A stretch of 5,101 nucleotides of DNA from an uncultured Prevotella sp. (GTDB taxonomy: Bacteria; Bacteroidota; Bacteroidia; Bacteroidales; Bacteroidaceae). The notes below the pieces were generated by a model. It saw only the letters and a program-made list of their open reading frames with translations, had not been told where the DNA came from and did no database searches. A program made the position numbers and the translations under genes. The stretch spans positions 1 through 5,101 of the forward strand of contig ONMG01000118.1 of NCBI GenBank assembly GCA_900318855.1. Reading direction: 5' to 3'. Below, piece after piece: positions 1-5,101 of the stretch (position 1 is the stretch's first letter; each line of letters starts with the position of its first letter).

Positions 1-1416
1 GTCCTTGCAGTCAGCGGGCAGAGGCTCGAAGCTGTAAGTCTTTTCCAAAGGTGTATAGCCCAGTATCCCCTCAGGCTCATAGTAAGGACAGTCTTGGTAG
101 TAGTCGAGATAACAATGGCTTGTGGGTGAGGCTATCAGCCGATGCCCCCTTGCCAGTGCTGCTCCTCTGCCGTCGACTTCCTCACGCCACGACATGATGA
201 CAGCATCCTGAGGACAATCGCCGTCGAGGAGTTCATCCCATCCTATGAGTGTGCGGCCGTGACGTGCTAAGTATTTTCCTATTCGGGTGGTGAAGTAGCC
301 CTGCAGGTCGGCCACCTTCTTGATGTTGTTGTCGCGCATCCGCTTTTGGCAGAGCGGACATTTCTCCCAGGCTGATCGATTGCATTCATCGCCGCCAATA
401 TGGATGTATTTTGAAGGAAAGAGCGCCATCACTTCATCGAGCACCTTCTCGCAGAAGTTGAAAGTGGCCTCGTTGCCGATGCAGAGTTCATCACTTGTCT
501 TGGGAGAGGGATTAGAGGGACAGCACAGTTCCGGATAGCTCCAGAGCACATCCCTACTGTGGCCGGGCATGTCAATTTCTGGTATGATGGTGATATGTCG
601 AGCCTGTGCGTATCTCACGATTTCGCGTATCTCCTCCTTTGTATAAAAGCCACCGTAGGCTCCGGGTGTATCCTGTGTGCAAAAGGCATTACGGCTGTTG
701 TTCCACCAGTCATTAAGGTCGGCATAGGGACGCCAGGCAGTGAGCTGGGTGAGTTTGGGGTATTGATCTATATAAAGTCGCCATCCCCCTGAGTCGGCGA
801 GATGCCAGTGGAAGATATTTATCTTGAAGTAAGCCAAAGCATCGAGTGTCTTGAGGATATAGCTCTTTGGAAAAAAGTGTCGGCTCACATCGAGCATAAT
901 ACCTCTGTAAGGAAAGCGCGGAGCATCTTCTACCACACAGCAGGGCGCGCTGAGCCTGTTGTTCAGCACTCCTCCGGAAAGCTGCAATAGTGTCTGTAAG
1001 CCATAGAAGAGTCCCGCAGAGGTGGCAGCCTTGATGTTCACCTTGTGTGGGGTTACCTCTAAGGAATAGCCTTCCTGAGAGTTTCCTTTCAGTGTTTCGA
1101 AGTGGAAATGTTTATCTACGATGAGGTTGATGCCAGATTCTGTTTGTTTCTTTTCAGTCAGCTGTAAGCCATAGGGTAGGGTGGACAGGTAGCTTTTGAG
1201 CATGTCCAAATCTTTCCCCTTTAGATTTGTGAACCAGAGAGTTGGGGCTTCAGCTGTAAAGGTTCCGCTATGGAAAATGATGCTTTGCGGTCGTGGTATG
1301 ACCGGAATATCTTCTTTTGTAGTCGCAAGACAAGGCTGTTGAAGTACTGACAGAAGAATCAGGCAAAGCCAAAGGAAGTGGTTGACACTGTAGGCGTGAC
1401 GAGATGATGTTTTCAT
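1..1416 (-). CDS. GH20 exo-beta-N-acetylhexosaminidase, exported, 3' end cut by window edge
   Basis: This enzyme removes terminal beta-linked GlcNAc or GalNAc from glycans by substrate-assisted catalysis. The frame is open for 472 codons from the ATG at 1416 to the left edge with no stop, so the C-terminus lies outside. Residues 1-31 look like a signal peptide with a hydrophobic core (FLWLCLILLSVL) and likely signal peptidase I cleavage after CLA, giving a periplasmic or surface product. Residues about 37-160 resemble the GH20b N-terminal domain. The catalytic barrel starts near residue 168. Its family motifs are YRGIMLDVSRHF (170-181), HWHLAD (203-208), PEIDMPGH (279-286), the IHIGGDE motif with catalytic pair Asp343-Glu344, GWDE (392-395), SW (409-410) and YLDYY (436-440). 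Only the last barrel segments should be missing. The ATG was chosen because it begins the signal peptide. It lies 40 bases after the GH92 stop, so the two are probably co-transcribed. No Shine-Dalgarno is seen, as is usual in Bacteroidota. The choice between GlcNAc and GalNAc, and the linkage, cannot be read from sequence. Confidence 0.96.
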   Translation of the reverse strand, partial: MKTSSRHAYSVNHFLWLCLILLSVLQQPCLATTKEDIPVIPRPQSIIFHSGTFTAEAPTLWFTNLKGKDLDMLKSYLSTLPYGLQLTEKKQTESGINLIVDKHFHFETLKGNSQEGYSLEVTPHKVNIKAATSAGLFYGLQTLLQLSGGVLNNRLSAPCCVVEDAPRFPYRGIMLDVSRHFFPKSYILKTLDALAYFKINIFHWHLADSGGWRLYIDQYPKLTQLTAWRPYADLNDWWNNSRNAFCTQDTPGAYGGFYTKEEIREIVRYAQARHITIIPEIDMPGHSRDVLWSYPELCCPSNPSPKTSDELCIGNEATFNFCEKVLDEVMALFPSKYIHIGGDECNRSAWEKCPLCQKRMRDNNIKKVADLQGYFTTRIGKYLARHGRTLIGWDELLDGDCPQDAVIMSWREEVDGRGAALARGHRLIASPTSHCYLDYYQDCPYYEPEGILGYTPLEKTYSFEPLPADCKD

Positions 1417-1456
1417 TATCTGAAACTATTAGTGTACGTAGGTAGTATGATTGATG

Positions 1457-3676
1457 TTACTTGAAGACGAACTCCAGAGTGCCGCCTTTCATGAGTTGCT
1501 GGTGATTGATGGTATGGCCTTTCAGTGGATGTCCGTTCCATAGGATGCGCCTCATTTTATATTGGGTGGCATTGCGCCTGTTGGTCTTTATGGTCAGTGT
1601 CCGGCCGTTAGGAAGACTCACGGTAGCCTTTGTCAGCTGCGGACATCCTAACTCATATTCTCCGCTGGCAGCATCGAGCGGATAGAAGCCCATTGCACTG
1701 AGCACATACCAAGCCGACGTCTGTCCGCAGTCGTCGTTTCCCACATAGCCAATAGCGTCATCAGTGTACATCTCTTGCATGATTTGGTTCATGTAGTAGC
1801 GGCCTTTGTCGGGATGACTGGTGTAGTTATAGAGATAAGTATCATGGTGTGTGGGCTCATTGCCATGTGTGTATTGGCCTATCATTCCTCCGAAGTCGCC
1901 ATTAGGGTCGGGAGGTGTGACAAGAGTGAAGTATTCATCGAGTTTTTTCTCGAAGGCCTTCGCTCCTCCCATGAGCTGGACAAGCCCCTCCACATCGTGA
2001 GGCACACTGAAGAGATACTGCCATCCGTTGTTCTCTGTTATGGGGTAGTACCAGGTTTCTCCGTATTTCACGGGGTCAAAAGGTGTCCAGTTACCATGAC
2101 TGTCCTTTGGCCAAAAGAAGCCTTTGTCAGAGCGGTAGAGGTTCTTGTAGAATTGCGAGCGTTGATGGAAGAAGACATAGTCCTGTGACTTGCCCAAGTA
2201 TTTGGCTAAACGGGCTACACAGGCATCACCGTAGGCCAGTTCGAGCGTGATGGAGACCGACTGGTTAAGCAGGTCGACAGGGATATATCCATACTTGTTC
2301 CATATTCTCCAAGGTGAGTTGAGGTGCTCGTTTATGGATGTTCCCTTTACGGCTTTATATACTCTTTCCGCATCGACGCCGGGGATATGCTTGAGGGCTG
2401 CATCGACAAGAATAGGAATGGCAGGATTGCCTATCATGCCGAAGTTCTCGGTGCCCCATAGTTGCCAGATGGGGAGGAATCCGTAGCTGTCGTACTGTCG
2501 GAGCATACTCTCCACGAAATCGGCGACCCGCTCGGGTTTCAGTAGGGTATAGAGAGGATGAGCAGCACGGAAAGTGTCCCATAGCGAGAGAGTGGTGTAG
2601 TACGTATGACCCTTTTCCACAACCCCTGACTCATAGTTGGCCTTCATGTACTGACCATTGCAGTCGTTGAATGTGTTGGGCTGGATGTAAGCATGATAAA
2701 GGGCGGTGTAGAAGATGGTCTTCTGCTTGTCGGTGCCTTCCACTGTAATATTCTCCAATTCCTTTTGCCAGGCTTCTTCGGTATGGTTGATGACTTTCTC
2801 CATGTCCCATCCCGGATTCTCTGTCAGCATGTTCTCCCGTGCATTGGCCTCACTGAGTGGAGATAATGCGGTCTTTATGAGCAGAGGCTGAGTTGAAGGT
2901 TCGAAGTCAAGGCACACTTTTGTATCGGGGCCCGTCACCATCCTGGTGCTGTCGGTCACGAAGCCGAACCCTTTGGTTACCCAGTGATGAATGGGACGGG
3001 AAAACTGGATGTAGAACGCTACTCTCCGGCATCTTTGCCAACCGTCGACCATGCGGTAGCCGCAGAGTGTGCTGTCGTTCACCATTTCTACCCTTGCGTC
3101 AATACATCCATGACTTCCCCTCCAATAGTTTTTCTCACTGTAGCTGAGGTCTATGACAAGGCTTTGGGGTTTGGCCTCAGGGTATCGGATGCGCATCATT
3201 CCCGTATGGCAAGAAGCAGTGAGTTCTATATCGATGCCATTGAGCAACCTCACTGCATAATAGCCTGCCTTAGCTTTCTCACTGTTGTGGTCGAAGGGTG
3301 TTGCATACCAGTCAAGATACATCAAGCTGTCGGCCTCCCCCGTTGAGGGCATCATCATCAGGTCGTAAAGGTCCTGGGCTCCTGCCCCGTTAAGATGGGT
3401 GAAACTGAAGTCGCTGATACTGTCGCGTTTATGGTCATAGCCTGAGGGCAGATAGTCGTAACCACCCTTCACCTGCCGTTTGGTGTCGGGTGAGAGTTGC
3501 ACCATACCAAAGGGGTAGCAGGCACCGGGGAAGGTATTGCCGCAGACTATTGGGCGTACAACCTCAGTACCGATGAAGGGATTCACATAGTCGACATTGC
3601 GTTTCTGTGGTTGGGCTATGGCTGTTATAGTTGCACAACAGCACACAACGAGAGTATTCAGTGATTTGTGGTTCAT
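1457..3676 (-). CDS. GH92 exo-alpha-mannosidase, exported, complete
   Basis: This is a calcium-dependent, inverting exo-alpha-mannosidase family that trims mannose from N-glycans and related mannans. At 739 aa it has the usual length. Residues 1-21 form a signal peptide (hydrophobic stretch containing Cys12-14), likely cut after AIA before QPQ, implying a periplasmic enzyme. The mature start VDYVNPFIGT (28-37) and NTFPGACYPFGMVQLSPDT (47-65) are typical of the N-terminal beta-sandwich, to about residue 290. The (alpha/alpha)6 barrel carries SLWDTFRAAHPL (364-375), WQLWGTENFGMIGN (404-417), ITENNGWQY (546-554), HDVEGL (560-565), HGNEPTHH (604-611) and GNDDCGQTSAWYV (646-658). By spacing against the remembered numbering of B. 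thetaiotaomicron BT3990 (acid E533, bases D642/D644), Glu548 is the likely general acid and Asp648/Asp649 the likely base region. That assignment is inference. The ATG at 3676 begins the signal peptide and has no Shine-Dalgarno. The gene follows susD by 81 bases and precedes GH20 by 40. Linkage specificity (alpha-1,2, -1,3, -1,4 or -1,6) is undetermined. Confidence 0.97.
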   Translation of the reverse strand: MNHKSLNTLVVCCCATITAIAQPQKRNVDYVNPFIGTEVVRPIVCGNTFPGACYPFGMVQLSPDTKRQVKGGYDYLPSGYDHKRDSISDFSFTHLNGAGAQDLYDLMMMPSTGEADSLMYLDWYATPFDHNSEKAKAGYYAVRLLNGIDIELTASCHTGMMRIRYPEAKPQSLVIDLSYSEKNYWRGSHGCIDARVEMVNDSTLCGYRMVDGWQRCRRVAFYIQFSRPIHHWVTKGFGFVTDSTRMVTGPDTKVCLDFEPSTQPLLIKTALSPLSEANARENMLTENPGWDMEKVINHTEEAWQKELENITVEGTDKQKTIFYTALYHAYIQPNTFNDCNGQYMKANYESGVVEKGHTYYTTLSLWDTFRAAHPLYTLLKPERVADFVESMLRQYDSYGFLPIWQLWGTENFGMIGNPAIPILVDAALKHIPGVDAERVYKAVKGTSINEHLNSPWRIWNKYGYIPVDLLNQSVSITLELAYGDACVARLAKYLGKSQDYVFFHQRSQFYKNLYRSDKGFFWPKDSHGNWTPFDPVKYGETWYYPITENNGWQYLFSVPHDVEGLVQLMGGAKAFEKKLDEYFTLVTPPDPNGDFGGMIGQYTHGNEPTHHDTYLYNYTSHPDKGRYYMNQIMQEMYTDDAIGYVGNDDCGQTSAWYVLSAMGFYPLDAASGEYELGCPQLTKATVSLPNGRTLTIKTNRRNATQYKMRRILWNGHPLKGHTINHQQLMKGGTLEFVFK

Positions 3677-3702
3677 CGAAAGTATGTAATGTTCAAATGA
3701 GG

Positions 3703-3741
3703 AGCACCCTGCCGGGAGCTGTATCGTTCCGGCAGGGTGCT
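3703..3741 (-). promoter_or_regulatory. Intergenic stem-loop between susD and GH92
   Basis: Two perfectly complementary 13-base arms (3703-3715 and 3729-3741, AGCACCCTGCCGG on the plus strand, 10 of 13 G/C) flank a 13-base loop. In the minus-strand transcript the hairpin begins 16 bases after the susD stop codon and ends 26 bases before the GH92 start codon. It fills about half of the gap between the two genes. No U-run follows the stem on either strand, so it does not look like a standard intrinsic terminator. A likely role, by inference, is to protect the 3' end of the upstream susCD message or to lower read-through into the enzyme genes, giving more binding protein than hydrolase. A weak terminator remains possible. 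Confidence 0.75.
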
Positions 3742-3757
3742 GTTGTGAGTTATGGAA

Positions 3758-5101
3758 TTACTTCCACAGAGGATTCTGTACGAGATTGGGGTTCACCACG
3801 ATGTCTTGTGAGCTCACTGGTGTGTAGTAGCACTTTGTATCGAAGGTGTACTTACCCTTTTCGTCGTTTGGCTCTATATAGCCGTCGGAGGAAATCTGGA
3901 ATCCGTCGGTACCGATGATGAAGGCTGTCAGGCCTTTAGCCTGCTCGGCCGCCTTCTGAGCTTCGTTCTCCACAATGGCTGCGTCAGCCACTCCGTCGCC
4001 ATCGCGGTCGACCTCTGCGGGGAACTTAGTGCCCACATAGATGCCCTTGCCTAAATCTTCGAAAGCTTTACCGAGAGCCCAGCGGAAGAGGTCGTCATGC
4101 CGCATTCCTTCTTGGAAGAGCTCCACGCGGCGCTCACGTCTCACTTCGAGGATAGCTCCGCGCTGTGAGCCAGTCACGTTGGGATACTTTTGTGCCAGCA
4201 CGGGATCGACGTTGGCAAGCCAGTCGCTGAGCTGGGCGTGAGGCATACCCACTCGGTCGCGCAGCAAGTTGATGGTCTTGTCGAGGTCGGCCTGAGTGAG
4301 CTGTCCCAATTCTGCTTTAGCCTCTGCATAGATGAGCAGAATCTCGGCGTAGCGGTAGTAGGCGACGTCGCCGAAACAGCAGTCACCGCTGCCGTAGCCT
4401 GTGGTATTGCCGTTGTTGACCATCGGTTCCCACTTGCACACCGAGTATCCTTGGTTGGTATTCAGCATTTGCCTGAATGGAGTAGTTGGAGTTGCCGGAC
4501 GGCAGTAGCCTGGATAGACTATTTGCAGCTTCAAACGGGGATCGCGGTTCTTGAAACCTTCGGCCATGGACTTCGTGTTGTAGCCCTTGATGGAGGTGTA
4601 GGGCACGGCACGGCCGTCGTCAGTCAGGTATAAGAAGGTGTCGAACAAGTCCTTCGAGACACCATAGTTGCAGCCAAACAAGTCGTTGTAACACCACAGA
4701 ATACTGTTGGCCCGGTCGTAGTCCTTGTAGAAGATGGCTTCGGGATTGTCGGCTAAGCTCGTGTTGCAGAAGAGCGTGTGATAGTCGGGCGAGAGTGCAT
4801 AGCCCATGCCCATAAGTTGCTCGCAGGCCGAGATGGCTTCTTTGTAGAAGCGGTCGGCATCTTTGAGGCTCAGTTCAGCATGGTACTTGCGCCAGGATGC
4901 TTCCGACAGGCAGATATGCGCCTTCACGGCCAAGGCAAGGTCTTTGGTGGCATAGGAATGGCCACCCATCTGGGCAGCTGTCTTCATATTGGCTATGGCA
5001 TAGTCGAGGTCGGCGAGGATGGAGTCGCACACCGTAGCACGCGAATCCTGTGTTTTGTAGAGCAACTCATCGTCGTTGGTCTGCAAGTCGCGGCTGTACC
5101 A
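3758..5101 (-). CDS. SusD/RagB family outer-membrane glycan-binding lipoprotein, 5' end cut by window edge
   Basis: SusD-like proteins sit on the cell surface as the lid of a SusC TonB-dependent transporter and capture glycans for import. The frame enters at the right edge (first residues WYSRDLQTND) and runs 447 codons to TAA at 3758-3760. The N-terminus, with the expected lipoprotein signal and first helical repeats (roughly 100-200 residues judging by family size), lies outside. Family hallmarks, numbered from the edge, are: SRATVCDSILADLDYAI (20-36); the repeat helix KDLALAVKAHICLSEASW (53-70); FKNRDPRLKLQIVYPG (183-198); YYRYAEILLIYAEAKAELG (248-266); AILEVRRERRVELFQEGMRHDDLFRW (beginning at 316, where the core is RRERRVEL); and the C-terminal YYTPVSSQDIVVNPNL (425-440) ending NPLWK. 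These match the SusD_RagB C-terminal domain. An unusual DRDGDGVAD segment (365-373) resembles a calcium-binding loop. Its ligand cannot be told from sequence, but the downstream GH92 and GH20 suggest a mannose- and GlcNAc-containing glycan. SusC should be encoded just upstream. Confidence 0.96.
   Translation of the reverse strand, partial: WYSRDLQTNDDELLYKTQDSRATVCDSILADLDYAIANMKTAAQMGGHSYATKDLALAVKAHICLSEASWRKYHAELSLKDADRFYKEAISACEQLMGMGYALSPDYHTLFCNTSLADNPEAIFYKDYDRANSILWCYNDLFGCNYGVSKDLFDTFLYLTDDGRAVPYTSIKGYNTKSMAEGFKNRDPRLKLQIVYPGYCRPATPTTPFRQMLNTNQGYSVCKWEPMVNNGNTTGYGSGDCCFGDVAYYRYAEILLIYAEAKAELGQLTQADLDKTINLLRDRVGMPHAQLSDWLANVDPVLAQKYPNVTGSQRGAILEVRRERRVELFQEGMRHDDLFRWALGKAFEDLGKGIYVGTKFPAEVDRDGDGVADAAIVENEAQKAAEQAKGLTAFIIGTDGFQISSDGYIEPNDEKGKYTFDTKCYYTPVSSQDIVVNPNLVQNPLWK

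Noticed and set aside
320..990. Three short plus-strand open frames across the GH20 region
   Set aside because: The minus strand encodes continuous GH20 sequence with all catalytic motifs through this stretch. The short plus-strand frames look random.
994..1174. 13-base direct repeat (ctgtaagccatag at 994-1006 and 1162-1174)
   Set aside because: Both copies encode Tyr-Gly-Leu-Gln in the GH20 frame at unrelated places. This is coincidence of codon choice, not a mobile or regulatory repeat.
1417..1456. Possible promoter or terminator in the GH92-GH20 gap
   Set aside because: Only a short TACGTA palindrome is present. There is no stable stem, no U-run and no convincing -33/-7 pair, so this reads as a plain intra-operon spacer.
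1775..2188. Plus-strand open frame of 137 codons inside the GH92 gene
   Set aside because: It lies wholly antisense to a well-conserved GH92 coding region, resembles no known family, and has no start signal context. It is a shadow of the real gene.
3677..3702. Possible Bacteroides-type promoter (TACTTTCG near TAnnTTTG) just before the GH92 start
   Set aside because: It has a mismatch in the -7 element, the only upstream TTTG is about 9 bases away instead of about 20, and it abuts the ATG, leaving no room for a leader.
3703..3741. Standard rho-independent terminator
   Set aside because: The stem is strong, but neither strand has a T-run after it and co-directional genes continue 26 bases downstream, so it is described as a regulatory stem-loop instead.
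4190..4633. Plus-strand open frame of 147 codons inside the susD gene
   Set aside because: It is fully antisense to strongly conserved SusD helices. Its composition follows from the opposite-strand codons, and no supporting motif is visible.

Overview
The window holds part of a polysaccharide utilisation locus (PUL) from a Bacteroidota bacterium, most likely of the order Bacteroidales. The evidence is a SusD/RagB family outer-membrane glycan-binding protein followed directly by two exported glycoside hydrolases, with no Shine-Dalgarno sequence ahead of either visible start. A Prevotella-like gut or oral origin is plausible, but the genus cannot be fixed from this sequence alone.

All three genes lie on the minus strand, so transcription runs from right to left. 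In order of transcription they are: the C-terminal 447 codons of a SusD-like protein (3758-5101, start beyond the right edge); an 81-base gap holding a perfect 13-bp GC-rich stem-loop (3703-3741); a complete GH92 exo-alpha-mannosidase (1457-3676, 739 aa); a 40-base gap; and a GH20 exo-beta-N-acetylhexosaminidase (1-1416, 472 codons, C-terminus beyond the left edge). The tight spacing and common direction point to one operon. A SusC-type TonB-dependent transporter is expected just upstream of susD, outside the window.

A working model, which is inference: SusD and its unseen SusC partner capture and import a mannose- and N-acetylglucosamine-containing glycan such as an N-glycan. In the periplasm, GH92 removes terminal alpha-mannose and GH20 removes terminal beta-GlcNAc or GalNAc. 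The families are well known. The least explained elements are the susD-GH92 stem-loop, a calcium-loop-like motif in SusD, and the subtype of the GH92 enzyme. I did not find a wholly new system. No RNA genes, mobile elements, CRISPR arrays or convincing promoters are visible, and the plus strand appears to carry no real genes.
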